A DNA stretch of 10,756 nucleotides from DAOVQB01 sp023128935 (GTDB taxonomy: Bacteria > Eisenbacteria > RBG-16-71-46 > CAIMUX01 > WJJG01): positions 1 to 10,756 of the forward strand of contig DAOVQB010000155.1 in the NCBI GenBank assembly GCA_030628905.1, in the 5' to 3' direction. The notes beneath the pieces were generated by a model, which ran no database searches, was not told the DNA's origin, and saw nothing but the letters and a program-made list of their open reading frames with translations. Positions 1 through 7,792 of this stretch are shown piece after piece. How positions within the stretch are numbered: position 1 is the first letter of the stretch; every line of letters begins with the position of its first letter. The position numbers and the translations under genes are program-made.

Positions 1-284
1 AGGACCGCTGGAATGCCGGCATCCGTGAGGGAGGAGATGAGAGCCGTCCCATAGGGATAGAGGGGTGAACCCCAGGGAAGTTCGGCCTCGGGGAAGGCGC
101 CATTGCGAATGCCAAATGCCCTCACCCAGTGCACGCCATCGTCAAACGCTGGGATCCCGCAGAAAAAAGCAGTCTTGAGGGAAATCCAGCCGGCGATCCG
201 CACCAGCAGGCCCACCAGGAAGGTTGCCAACATCCAATAGCGCGCATGGCCGGCGTTCTCACTCATCTCTCTGCTACTCTGCAT
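1..284 (-). CDS. Polytopic membrane protein, probable GT-C glycosyltransferase (N-terminal part, cut by the window edge)
   Basis: An open minus-strand frame enters from 284 and runs off the left edge, giving about 94 residues. It starts MQSSREMSENAGHARYWM, followed by one hydrophobic helix (LATFLVGLLVRIAGWISL). A luminal/periplasmic-looking stretch comes next, with FDDGVHWVRAFGIRNG and then the element WGSPLYPYGTALISSL. An acidic pair after the first helix and a G(S/P)PLYPY-type segment before the next helix are typical of ArnT/PMT-like GT-C enzymes. The family call is inference from this short N-terminus. The ATG at 284 has GAGGGG ten bases upstream and an in-frame TAG just beyond. A second in-frame ATG at 266 is an alternative start. 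About 90 nt separate it from the TMTC-like gene upstream, so it is probably the next gene of the same operon and would act on the outer face of the cytoplasmic membrane. Confidence 0.6.
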   Translation of the reverse strand, partial: MQSSREMSENAGHARYWMLATFLVGLLVRIAGWISLKTAFFCGIPAFDDGVHWVRAFGIRNGAFPEAELPWGSPLYPYGTALISSLTDAGIPAV

Positions 285-373
285 CCTGTTCTATCCCCTC
301 GGGTCGCGGTTTCTATCTCGCCCGCCCTAGCGCGTGCATCTCACCAGGTCACGCCAAGGCCAGGCGAGAAGTC

Positions 374-2560
374 CTAGGGCGCCTTCCCGCAGGCGGTCAA
401 GACGATCGCGTGCAGACTGTCGCGCTCCGCATCCTCCAACGCTTTCACCTGAGCCGAGGATAAAACCTCGCGAGCCTCTCGGCAGAGATTACGGGCCGTC
501 AAGTGCCGCAGAAGCGTCTCTGCATGCCTGGCCGTGGGGGCCAGCGCGACTGCCGCGCGAGCTGCGCGCAAACCTTCATCTCCCGCCCCTTCTTCCTCCA
601 GCAGCAGAAGGGCCAAATCGTGGTGAACGTCCGCCGCCTTGGGATCGGCCGTCAAGAGGTCTTTCAGTATCTTGATAGCTGCTGCCAGCCGTCCCGCCCT
701 GGCCAGGGCGGAGGCTACATGGGGCCCCAGCTCTCGCGGCCAGCCGGCCACCCGGTACGCCTGCTGCCATGCATCGGCTGATGCGTCGTAGTCCTCCAAC
801 ATGAAGAGCGCCGACGCGTGCCCGATCCAACCCTCCTTTGAGTGCGAGTCAATGGAGAGGACCTGTTCGAAGGCATCATGCGCTTCCTGTGGTCGACCGA
901 CTTCCAGCAGTAGATTCCCGAGGCGATAGCGTGCCTCTGGATCGCGGGGGTGCATTGCACCTGATTGCCTGAGGATCTCTTCGGCTTCGTCATACTCCTC
1001 CTGCAGGATCAAAACGTGCCCCAGTCCATTGAGTGCGACCCTGTAGTCTGGAGCGATCTCGAGGGCCCGGCGATAGTGAGGTTCAGCGGCGGCTGGATCA
1101 TCTTCGCGGACGAGCGATGAGGCCAGGTTGGCCAGGTTCTTGACGCTGCGGGGTTGTACTTTCACAGCTGCCTCAAAGAGTGCCAGGTTGTTTTGCCAGT
1201 CGTGGTTCCGATCCCACGTGCGCAGCCCGAGTGCGGCGACTGCCAGCATCAGTATAACTAAGCCAAGACGCTGCATATGAACCGCGCGGAGGAGCCGGTG
1301 CAGGACAGCTAGGCACAAGAGCATGACGCCCAAGGAAGGCAAATAGAATAGACGCTCGGCCATGATCGTGCCGATCGGCAGAAGCAAATTGGAGACAGGC
1401 AGCAGAAGGCCTCCGCAGAAAACAAGGCTCCAGGCTGCGGCCGGAGCAGGCCGCTTGTGGCGGAGAAGCCAGATGCAGGCTGCGATGACGGCAATCAGGA
1501 ACAGCCCCGGGAGACTCAACCACCTGCTCTCCAGCGCGATCGCGTCGAAGGAGTAATCCACAGACAAGCGCGCCGGCCAGAACATGAGCCAAATGCCGCG
1601 AGCCAGAACCTTGCCCGCCGTCAGGACACGGATATCAAGTGGGGCCGCAAAGATCGGATTGTCGATCTTGCTGACATCCGACAGAGCGATGGCCGAACCC
1701 AAAACCGCAAACCGCGCCAGTATGTAGATGAGGAAGCCGAGCAAGACAGCGCTGTCTCCAAGGAGCGCGCGTTTGAGCATGCCAGGCCTTTCCTGAACGG
1801 CCTGGCGATAGGATCTGCCATCCGCCAGCAGCCCCAAGCGATGGGCACCGACAACGAGAATCCAACCCGCGGCGCTTTCCTTGGAACCGGCCGCCAGGGC
1901 AAAGCAGAGGGTGATGCAGGCAAGCTGGTGCCATTTGGGAACCGGGCGACTGCGCCCGCCTGGCTTTGGGTAGTTCCCTGAAACGTGTTCTGGGGGCTGC
2001 CTGCTTATCTCTGTCCAATCCGTGCCCGGTGCGATCCGGAGCCAAGCCAGATAGCCGGCCAGCCCGAAGAGGGCTGCCAGGGGTTCGGAGCGCCCCACGA
2101 TCCCTGTGACTGCCTCCGTGTGGATCGGGTGTACTGCGAATACCGCTGCAACCGCCAGGGGGAGCCCCGTGCGGCTGCCCATGAGGCGGCGCAAGACCGC
2201 GAAGACCAAGCATGTGACGGCCAGGTGGAGCAGCACGTTGAGTCCGTGAAAGCAGCCGGGGTCATTGTCGGACAACCCCTGCTGCAGGCGGTAGGTCAAG
2301 GATGTGAAGGGCCGGTAGAGGCCCGCCTGGTGGGGTGGGGGCCAGAAGGGCCGGGTCAGGGAATGCCACCAGGCCGTGTCCTTGGCCACATAGGGGTTCT
2401 CTAGGATCTGGCCCAGGTCGTCGTAGACAAAATCGCATTGGAGTGCATTCAAATAGGGCAGGAGCGCAGCCAACAGGAGAAGCACCCAGGGCGCCGCCCG
2501 CTGGAGTTTCGCGCCCAGGGACCGACGGGATGCGCCTGGCTCTTTCGCTGATGCGCCCAT
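374..2560 (-). CDS. TMTC-like GT-C membrane glycosyltransferase with C-terminal TPR repeats
   Basis: This 728-residue protein has a polytopic membrane half (about residues 22-445) and a TPR half (about 455-700). A first helix at 24-41 leads into DFVYDD (43-48), the acidic pair expected in the first extracytoplasmic loop of GT-C enzymes. GLYRPFTSLTY (80-90), HPIHTEAVTGIVGRSE (144-159) and PIGTIMAERLFYLPSLG (395-411) follow. These match the conserved layout of the TMTC/DUF1736 family, whose animal members are O-mannosyltransferases, so the family call is firm. The bacterial substrate is not known. The TPRs follow RNHDWQNNLALFEAAV and include repeats such as AEPHYRRALEIAPDY (492-506); they probably face the periplasm and may bind the acceptor. 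The ATG at 2560 lies 5 nt after the upstream stop, and GAGG inside that gene's last codons serves as its ribosome binding site. A charged, Pro-rich loop (180-210) interrupts the membrane part. Confidence 0.85.
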   Translation of the reverse strand: MGASAKEPGASRRSLGAKLQRAAPWVLLLLAALLPYLNALQCDFVYDDLGQILENPYVAKDTAWWHSLTRPFWPPPHQAGLYRPFTSLTYRLQQGLSDNDPGCFHGLNVLLHLAVTCLVFAVLRRLMGSRTGLPLAVAAVFAVHPIHTEAVTGIVGRSEPLAALFGLAGYLAWLRIAPGTDWTEISRQPPEHVSGNYPKPGGRSRPVPKWHQLACITLCFALAAGSKESAAGWILVVGAHRLGLLADGRSYRQAVQERPGMLKRALLGDSAVLLGFLIYILARFAVLGSAIALSDVSKIDNPIFAAPLDIRVLTAGKVLARGIWLMFWPARLSVDYSFDAIALESRWLSLPGLFLIAVIAACIWLLRHKRPAPAAAWSLVFCGGLLLPVSNLLLPIGTIMAERLFYLPSLGVMLLCLAVLHRLLRAVHMQRLGLVILMLAVAALGLRTWDRNHDWQNNLALFEAAVKVQPRSVKNLANLASSLVREDDPAAAEPHYRRALEIAPDYRVALNGLGHVLILQEEYDEAEEILRQSGAMHPRDPEARYRLGNLLLEVGRPQEAHDAFEQVLSIDSHSKEGWIGHASALFMLEDYDASADAWQQAYRVAGWPRELGPHVASALARAGRLAAAIKILKDLLTADPKAADVHHDLALLLLEEEGAGDEGLRAARAAVALAPTARHAETLLRHLTARNLCREAREVLSSAQVKALEDAERDSLHAIVLTACGKAP

Positions 2561-2565
2561 TATGG

Positions 2566-4245
2566 TTAATCCTCAGGCACCCATCGGTTGCGCGGGATGC
2601 GCAGGAGTATGCGTTCCCCACCCACCCAGTCCTGGCGATAGGAGAGGACAGGCGTGATAGGTTCCATGCCCACCAACGTGTAGACCAGGAGGCTCATCGG
2701 GTATCCGATTTCTTGGGCTGAGAGCGGTCTCGTGATGTCCGTTCGGTGATCTTTTCCCGGCTGGGTACGCTGCCCACGAAGCCCCAGGATCCAGACCGAT
2801 CCATCTTGCGGCAGGGCAGACTCGAGCACCTGCCTCAATGCCCTAGCTTGGTCCAGGTAGGTTTGCAGGGAGTCCAAGGGCGTGGGGACGACGCCTGCGG
2901 GGTTGGTTCCTGCCACCTCAGGGAACCAAGCTGACTGATGGTGCACACCGTTGCGTCGAAGGTAGTACTCCACCGAAGGCGCCGTCAGCGAAGAGTGGAT
3001 CACCCAATCGTCCGGCGCAAGTCCCTCCTTGCCGAGAACCTCAGCCAGGTGGCGGTCGGCCCCCTTCGCCCGGCCGGGGCTGCCCAATCCATAGCTTGGT
3101 GACAGGGAGGCAATGGACAGGGCTATCCAGAAGATCAAGATGCCAGTTGCGGCAGCGCGCGGCAGCTTCGTCAGGCCGCGTCCGATTAGGAGGACGAAGG
3201 CCGGGTAGGCGATCGCGTCCGTGCGGCCCAAAACATAAACAGGCGTCAGAATGAGCGAGACTGCCGCGAGCGCAACGAGTGGAATCACCAGGAAAGTTGC
3301 CTCAATCGCAATCTCCCGCCCGCTCTCGCGCGGCAGGGCACTTGGCAGCCGGGGCACTAGCGCTGCGAGCAGGCACCCCGCCCCGAGGAGCGCGGAGAGG
3401 ATGTGCCAGAACGGAGAGATCTCTCCAGGAGATGCCAGTGCCACCGCGCGCAACGAGGCTGGGAGCACGGCCGGCAGGAACGCCCCGAGGGAGAGCGCGG
3501 GAGCTGCGGCCAGGTGGTGCCCTTTCCAGAATTCGCCCATCCACGTATTCAGCTCCGCGTGCGTCTGCAGCTGGGAACTCGACACGGCCCACCATGTTGC
3601 CCAGACGGCGAGGGGCAGGAGGTGCCACAGGGCCCAACTTGCCAGGGTTAGGCCCCGGGTTTTCCTCAAGGGCCAGAGCAGGAAGCTTGTCAGAATGAGG
3701 ACCACTCCCAGGTGATGAGTCATGCACAGGAGCATACCAGTCATAGCAAGGAGCGGGCCGGCCCACCCTCGGCGATTCTTGAGTAGCAGGTCCTTCGCGC
3801 TCAGGATGAACAGCAGGGCCAGAAGGATCAACAGGCCATAGGAACGTGCTTGGCGAGCATAGAATACACCGTAAGTGGTCGTTGCCAGGAAGATCGCCGC
3901 CCAGCAGTATTGTCCCCGCTCCTCTTTGCACCATCGTATAAGGAGCAGGAAGACGGCGACGATTCCGGAGAGGGCGGGAACCAGGCGCAGCGCGGTTTCC
4001 GAGCAACCCCCGCATGAGACCACCAGCTTCTGGAGCATATAGAAGAGCGGGGGAGCGTCGTCGTAGCGCATCAGGGATTGGATCATCTCTGGGAGTGGTA
4101 GCTGGACCATCAACGCTGTGTAGGCCTCATCACACCAAAGCCCTTCCCTGCCCAGGGAGATCAGGCGCAAGAACCCGGCCATCACGAGAACTACTGCTCC
4201 TGCCAAAAGACAGCCCGTAGTCTTCCTGTCAGCGCCCGCCTGCAC
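2566..4245 (-). CDS. GT39/ArnT-like GT-C membrane glycosyltransferase
   Basis: This 559-residue integral membrane protein probably uses a polyprenyl-phosphate-linked sugar on the outer face of the membrane. The first helix (11-30) is followed by EGLWCDEAYT (34-43), with the Asp39-Glu40 pair typical of GT-C catalytic loops. YDDAPPLFYMLQK (61-73) resembles the D-x-PP-L-Y/F-Y element of PMT_2/GT39 proteins. RLVPALSGI (87-95) and ARQARSYGLL (130-139) are further family hallmarks. About ten hydrophobic segments run to roughly residue 385. The remaining C-terminal part (about 395-559) is soluble and probably periplasmic. Translation starts at GTG: a TAA lies in frame two codons upstream, and GAGGGG, which overlaps the previous gene's stop, sits 7 nt upstream. 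Its place behind a GT2 enzyme and a small flippase-like protein suggests it is the final transferase of the pathway. The sugar and acceptor cannot be read from sequence. Confidence 0.8.
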   Translation of the reverse strand: MQAGADRKTTGCLLAGAVVLVMAGFLRLISLGREGLWCDEAYTALMVQLPLPEMIQSLMRYDDAPPLFYMLQKLVVSCGGCSETALRLVPALSGIVAVFLLLIRWCKEERGQYCWAAIFLATTTYGVFYARQARSYGLLILLALLFILSAKDLLLKNRRGWAGPLLAMTGMLLCMTHHLGVVLILTSFLLWPLRKTRGLTLASWALWHLLPLAVWATWWAVSSSQLQTHAELNTWMGEFWKGHHLAAAPALSLGAFLPAVLPASLRAVALASPGEISPFWHILSALLGAGCLLAALVPRLPSALPRESGREIAIEATFLVIPLVALAAVSLILTPVYVLGRTDAIAYPAFVLLIGRGLTKLPRAAATGILIFWIALSIASLSPSYGLGSPGRAKGADRHLAEVLGKEGLAPDDWVIHSSLTAPSVEYYLRRNGVHHQSAWFPEVAGTNPAGVVPTPLDSLQTYLDQARALRQVLESALPQDGSVWILGLRGQRTQPGKDHRTDITRPLSAQEIGYPMSLLVYTLVGMEPITPVLSYRQDWVGGERILLRIPRNRWVPED

Positions 4246-4256
4246 CCCTTAGCCCC

Positions 4257-5231
4257 TCATTCTCTTCCAGCGCCTTTTCCGGCACGCATGTCTTCAACCC
4301 TTATGACCCGTGCCGGGTTGCTCCGTTTTCTGGCCGATCCTCCGTCTCCTATGGCGCTGAGTTTTTCACCCTTGCGCGCTACCGCTATGATCGAAAGCCC
4401 GGCCGGGATTGGCAGGGCCATCAGGTGCGCCTCTAAGGCCAGTAGGCCGTCCATGGCGCGATTGATCCACGCGGGCAGCGCCACCAGATCGGAGCGTGCT
4501 CCGCCCGGGATTGGCGCCTGACCGCGCAGGGTTTCCGTGCACCGCTCAGCTCGTGCAGAAGGGGACATGCGCCGCAATATTCGAATGAGCGCGAGCGGAA
4601 GAAAGAGCAGCCAGTTCCAGTAGCGTACGCGCAGAGGCTCGAGTCCAGCGCGCCGCAGCTTCCGTTCCACCTCGGTCCTCGTATACCGGCGGGCGGTGTG
4701 GATCACATCATCATGTCTTGAGCGGAGCCAGGAGAAGGCGGGCAGATTGAGCACGATCAGGCCGCCCGGCCGGAGACAGCGTGCCATTTCCCGGAGTGCG
4801 CCTAGGTCGTCACTGACGCCCCTGTGGTAGAGAACATCCGCGGAGATGATCAGATCCATCGTGGCGCTTTCAAAGGGAATTGCTTCCACTGAGCCCTGCG
4901 CCAGGTGTGGCAGCCCTCGCTTCGCTGCCAGAGAGAGAGCCAAATGGCTGATATCCAGTCCGAAGACCTGGAAGCGTTCGTTGAGCGTTGTCAGATTCAT
5001 GCCGGTTCCACATCCCGCGTCCAGGCAGCGGACACCGCGGTCTGCATGCGGCCCCCCGACGCCGCGGTCTGCATCTGGGCAGCGGACACCACGGCCTGCA
5101 CCCTGCGCAACTCCCTGCATAGACAATATCGGGAAGTCCGTCAGGGCGTGGAGGATCTGCCGTCGCAGCGCCCGGTACCACCAGTGACGCTGCTCTAGCG
5201 CGAACATCTGAGCGTACTCTTGAGGCTCCAT
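4257..5231 (-). CDS. Class I SAM-dependent methyltransferase with repeat-expanded motif I
   Basis: This 324-residue protein has a Methyltransf_11-type Rossmann core. The N-terminus (EYAQMFALEQRHWWYRALRRQI, split here as EYAQMFALEQ then RHWWYRALRR) is the helical lid common in a large family found in polysaccharide gene clusters. Motif I is CLDAGCGTG (69-77), the acidic end of strand 2 is GLDIS (91-95), motif II-like is MDLIISADVLYH (125-136), and LRPGGLIVLNLPAF (153-166) is the usual post-motif segment. HDD..H..RRYT (173-184) follows, as in many relatives. Residues 48-65 are a tandem 9-residue repeat (GVRCPDADR, GVGGPHADR) duplicating the strand that leads into motif I (GVRCLDAGC). A basic low-complexity tail covers about 285-324. 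The start is the ATG 18 nt after the upstream stop, with only a weak GGA-type ribosome binding site. It probably modifies the sugar or glycan made by this operon; the target atom is unknown. Confidence 0.85.
   Translation of the reverse strand: MEPQEYAQMFALEQRHWWYRALRRQILHALTDFPILSMQGVAQGAGRGVRCPDADRGVGGPHADRGVRCLDAGCGTGMNLTTLNERFQVFGLDISHLALSLAAKRGLPHLAQGSVEAIPFESATMDLIISADVLYHRGVSDDLGALREMARCLRPGGLIVLNLPAFSWLRSRHDDVIHTARRYTRTEVERKLRRAGLEPLRVRYWNWLLFLPLALIRILRRMSPSARAERCTETLRGQAPIPGGARSDLVALPAWINRAMDGLLALEAHLMALPIPAGLSIIAVARKGEKLSAIGDGGSARKRSNPARVIRVEDMRAGKGAGRE
5010..5100 (-). repeat. 27-bp in-frame tandem repeat inside the methyltransferase gene
   Basis: Two full 27-bp units (5064-5090 and 5037-5063) are followed on the coding strand by a third partial unit (to about 5010) that is the motif I strand itself. 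The tail of a preceding unit (5091-5100) is also recognisable. The units share GCAGACCGC and GG(T/C)GTC and encode 9 residues each, so the reading frame is kept. Confidence 0.8.
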
Positions 5232-5249
5232 GGGTTCCGGCCGTTGGGT

Positions 5250-5612
5250 CTAGGAGCGTGAGATCAGGTAGATCCCGATCACGATGAGTATCGTTCCCAT
5301 CCACCTGATGAGCGGGATGTGTTCCCGCAATACGAGTGGCGCAAAAAGGAGCGTTAGGATGTAGCCGACGGCAAGTAGGGGATAGGCCCAGCTCAGATCC
5401 GCGCGCGAGATTGCCGACAGCCAGAAGAACGCCCCGATGCCGATGAGTCCAAATCCCGCCCACAGCTGCCAGGTCGTGATCATCCGTGGGAACGCCGCTC
5501 CGATGGAGATCAGGGAAAACACTCCAACCCGGTTCATCCCCGCCTTCAGGAGGAATTCGCCTGTGACCGAGAAGCACACGGCAATGAACACCAGGATGAG
5601 CGGATTCGACAT
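5250..5612 (-). CDS. Small 4-helix EamA/SMR-type membrane protein, probable lipid-linked sugar flippase subunit
   Basis: This 120-residue hydrophobic protein has about four helices (roughly 3-24, 45-68, 73-95 and 101-118). Its length and layout match SMR-family and ArnE/ArnF-like proteins of the drug/metabolite transporter superfamily. Glu19 in the first helix (TGEFLLKAG) sits where SMR proteins carry their essential Glu. The C-terminal half (ADLSWAYPLL... then LVLREHIPL...IVIGIYLIS) is a standard EamA signature. I start it at 5612 because GGGAG lies 6 nt upstream and the protein then begins directly with the first helix. An in-frame ATG at 5678, overlapping the upstream stop as ATGA, would add 22 polar residues unlike the family. 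In this operon the likely job is flipping a polyprenyl-phosphate sugar. That is inferred from context, and plain small-molecule export is possible. Confidence 0.75.
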   Translation of the reverse strand: MSNPLILVFIAVCFSVTGEFLLKAGMNRVGVFSLISIGAAFPRMITTWQLWAGFGLIGIGAFFWLSAISRADLSWAYPLLAVGYILTLLFAPLVLREHIPLIRWMGTILIVIGIYLISRS

Positions 5613-5618
5613 CGATTT

Positions 5619-5623
5619 CTCCC
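5619..5623 (-). promoter_or_regulatory. Ribosome binding site fixing the EamA-like start
   Basis: GGGAG on the minus strand lies six bases before the ATG at 5612. It favours the short 120-residue start over the ATG at 5678. Confidence 0.65.
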
Positions 5624-5674
5624 GGAAGGTGCCCCGAGCCGGGTTCCATGGGGGACAGCTCGGCATCTGTCGCG

Positions 5675-6781
5675 TCATGGAACCACCGCCTCGGCCAACG
5701 CATCTGTGACCAGAGACAGATCATTCTCGCTCATGGCCGGTGAGAAGGGAAGACTCAAGGTCTCCAGGCACCAGGCCTCCGCCTGCGGGAAGGCTCCTGC
5801 CCGATAGCCCAGGTAGCGGTATGCCTCCTGAAGGTGGATGGGTATTGGGTAGTGCACTTGGGTTCGAATGCCACGCTCCTCCATGGCCCTGCGGACACGG
5901 TCGCGATTGTTGACACGGACCACGAACAGATGATGGACATGGGTTTCGCCGTCTGCCCGGGCGGGGAGTGTCAGAGGAAGGTCGCTCAAGCGTTGCCTCA
6001 TCGTCTCGGCCAGAGTGCGCCGCTTCTGTGTCCACATCTCCAGGTGCGGGAGTTTTGTGGCGAGAATAGCGGCCTGGATCTCGTCAAGACGGCTGTTGAT
6101 GCCGATTGTCACGTGCCTGTACCGGTCGGCCTGCCCATAGTTGCGCAACTGCCTGAGCCGCTGCGCGACCTCGGCCTCGGCTGTCCAGATGGCTCCACCA
6201 TCGCCATAGGCACCCAGGTTCTTGCTCGGGTAGAAGCTGAAGCATCCCAGGTCACCCCATGTGCCGACCTTCCGATCGCGCCAGTAGGCACCATGGGCTT
6301 GGGCGGCATCCTCGATGACGGCGAGCCCGTGTTTGCCGGCAATCTCCAGGATCTGATCCATCGGGGCCGCGCGTCCGTAAAGATGAACGGGCAGGATGGC
6401 GCGGGTGTCCGGCTTTATGGCTTCCTCAATGCGTTCAGGCTGAATCAGCGCGGTGGCCGGGTCCACGTCCACGAAGATCGGCTGAGCGCCGACTGCGGTG
6501 ATCGCGCTCACAGTCGGAACCGCGGTGTTGGGGACGGTGATGACTGTGTCTCCTGGACCGATGCCGGTCACGATCAGTGCGACCTGTATGGCATCGGTGC
6601 CCGATCCGACGCCCACGACGAAGCCTCCGCCCAAGTAGTCGGCAAAGGTTTCCTCAAAGCGCTCCACTTCCCGGCCCAAGATGAACCATCCAGAGCGGAC
6701 GACACGCATGATCGCATGCTCGATCTGCTCCGCGATCTCCCGATCGTGCGCGCACACATCGAAGACCGGCATAGGTCTCAT
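5675..6781 (-). CDS. DegT/DnrJ/EryC1/StrS family PLP-dependent nucleotide-sugar aminotransferase
   Basis: This 368-residue enzyme is of the usual family length and carries all main family motifs (numbered from the GTG at 6784). These are SGTDAIQ (61-67) for cofactor phosphate contact, VHLYGRAAPMD (133-143), VIEDAAQAHGAYW (156-168) with Asp159 to contact the pyridine nitrogen, and SFYPSKNLGAYGDGG (183-197) with Lys188 as the Schiff-base lysine. Family members transfer an amino group, usually from glutamate, to a keto sugar nucleotide at C3, C4 or C5. Which position applies here is not readable. The ATG at 6781 overlaps the upstream stop as TGATG. A GTG one codon earlier (6784) is also possible and is slightly better spaced from GGGGAG. 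The stop overlaps an alternative start of the next gene. With the upstream SDR it should make the amino sugar of this pathway, in the role of ArnB. Confidence 0.9.
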   Translation of the reverse strand: MRPMPVFDVCAHDREIAEQIEHAIMRVVRSGWFILGREVERFEETFADYLGGGFVVGVGSGTDAIQVALIVTGIGPGDTVITVPNTAVPTVSAITAVGAQPIFVDVDPATALIQPERIEEAIKPDTRAILPVHLYGRAAPMDQILEIAGKHGLAVIEDAAQAHGAYWRDRKVGTWGDLGCFSFYPSKNLGAYGDGGAIWTAEAEVAQRLRQLRNYGQADRYRHVTIGINSRLDEIQAAILATKLPHLEMWTQKRRTLAETMRQRLSDLPLTLPARADGETHVHHLFVVRVNNRDRVRRAMEERGIRTQVHYPIPIHLQEAYRYLGYRAGAFPQAEAWCLETLSLPFSPAMSENDLSLVTDALAEAVVP

Positions 6782-7779
6782 CACAGATAGTGCTCCCCGT
6801 ACTTCTGGAAGAAAGTGAGCGTGTGGCGGATGCCCTCCTCCACGCTAACCTTGGGCTCCCAGCCGAACTCCTTGCGTATCTTCTCAAAGTTTCCGTAGTA
6901 ACTGCCTATGTCGATGCGTTTTCGCTCGTCGGGAAACGGCACGACCTCAATGCGGCCACGGCCGCCAATGCGGACCATCATCTCTGCGATCTGCAATACG
7001 GAAAGGACTTCGGTTGAACCCAGGTTGTAGGTCTCGCCGCCCAGCTCCCGACCGTCGCCTGCCATGAGAAACGCGCTGACCACATCGGAGACATAGTTGA
7101 AATCGCGTAGCTGGCTGCCGTCTCCGAAGACTTGGATCGTTTCGTCATCCAGCACCCGGCGGATGAAGACGGAGATGAACCCCTGGCGCGAGTGTTTGAT
7201 CAGGATACCGGGGCCAAAGGTGTTCGTTAGCCGCAGGCTGCAGGTTTGCAGGCCATAGACCTCATGATAGAGCCGGTGGTACCACTCGGCCGCCATCTTG
7301 TTGATTCCGTTGACATCCATTGGATTGTTGGGGTGGTTCTCGTCCACGGGAAGGCGGAGGGGGCGACCATATTGCTGGCGGGTTCCGGCATAGATGATCC
7401 GGGCAGTTGGGTTTTCCCTGCGGCAGACCTCCAGCAGCGACAGGTGGCTGCGGCAGTTGATCTCGAGGTCCTCGAGCGGTTTGGTCATGCTGTCGATGTG
7501 GCTGACTTGACCGGCGAGGTTGAAAATGCAGTCCTGTCCGCGCACAAGGCGCGACATGGCCTCACTGTCTTGAAGATCGACCTCCTGCAAGTCCACCTGG
7601 GATTGGATGTCATGGATGTTCCACCGGTTCGCTCCGCAGCCGGGGACCAGTGAATCGACGATCGTGACCTGAGCCTCCAGATGCACCAGACTGCGGGCCA
7701 GGTTGCTACCGATGAACCCCAAACCCCCAGTGACCATGGCACGGCAGCCCCGATATGCATTCTCTCGCTGCTCGATCAT
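6781..7779 (-). CDS. Extended SDR NAD-dependent nucleotide-sugar epimerase/dehydratase with an atypical active site
   Basis: This 332-residue Rossmann enzyme has VTGGLGFIGSNLA (16-28) with the Gly-rich NAD loop. IVDS (40-43) contains Asp42 for the NAD ribose, and NLAGQVSHIDS (87-97) is the usual NLA element. YAGTRQQYG (130-138) carries Thr133 at the usual Ser/Thr site. Lys161 is present, but the catalytic Tyr four residues before it is replaced: the motif reads NGINK (157-161). RLTNTFGPG and FGDGSQLRDFNYVSDV follow, as in substrate-binding loops of dehydratases and epimerases. I start it at the ATG at 7779 because TAGGAG lies 7 nt upstream. The open frame extends to 7935, but the extra 52 residues are Ser/Pro-rich, overlap the GT2 gene and do not resemble the fold. 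It probably supplies the keto sugar for the next enzyme; the exact reaction is open. Confidence 0.85.
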   Translation of the reverse strand: MIEQRENAYRGCRAMVTGGLGFIGSNLARSLVHLEAQVTIVDSLVPGCGANRWNIHDIQSQVDLQEVDLQDSEAMSRLVRGQDCIFNLAGQVSHIDSMTKPLEDLEINCRSHLSLLEVCRRENPTARIIYAGTRQQYGRPLRLPVDENHPNNPMDVNGINKMAAEWYHRLYHEVYGLQTCSLRLTNTFGPGILIKHSRQGFISVFIRRVLDDETIQVFGDGSQLRDFNYVSDVVSAFLMAGDGRELGGETYNLGSTEVLSVLQIAEMMVRIGGRGRIEVVPFPDERKRIDIGSYYGNFEKIRKEFGWEPKVSVEEGIRHTLTFFQKYGEHYL

Positions 7780-7786
7780 GCGACTG

Positions 7787-7792
7787 CTCCTA
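7787..7792 (-). promoter_or_regulatory. Ribosome binding site fixing the SDR start
   Basis: TAGGAG on the minus strand lies seven bases before the ATG at 7779 and directly after the stop codon of the GT2 gene. It argues against the longer open frame that begins at 7935. Confidence 0.7.

Noticed and set aside
5010..5100. CRISPR-like array
   Set aside because: The 27-bp units are contiguous with no unique spacers, lie in frame within a methyltransferase gene, and encode copies of its own motif I strand.
5834..6790. Long plus-strand open frame of 318 codons
   Set aside because: It lies wholly opposite the aminotransferase gene, whose PLP motifs are unmistakable. Its protein is compositionally odd and matches no recognisable fold, so it is an antisense shadow of a GC-rich gene.
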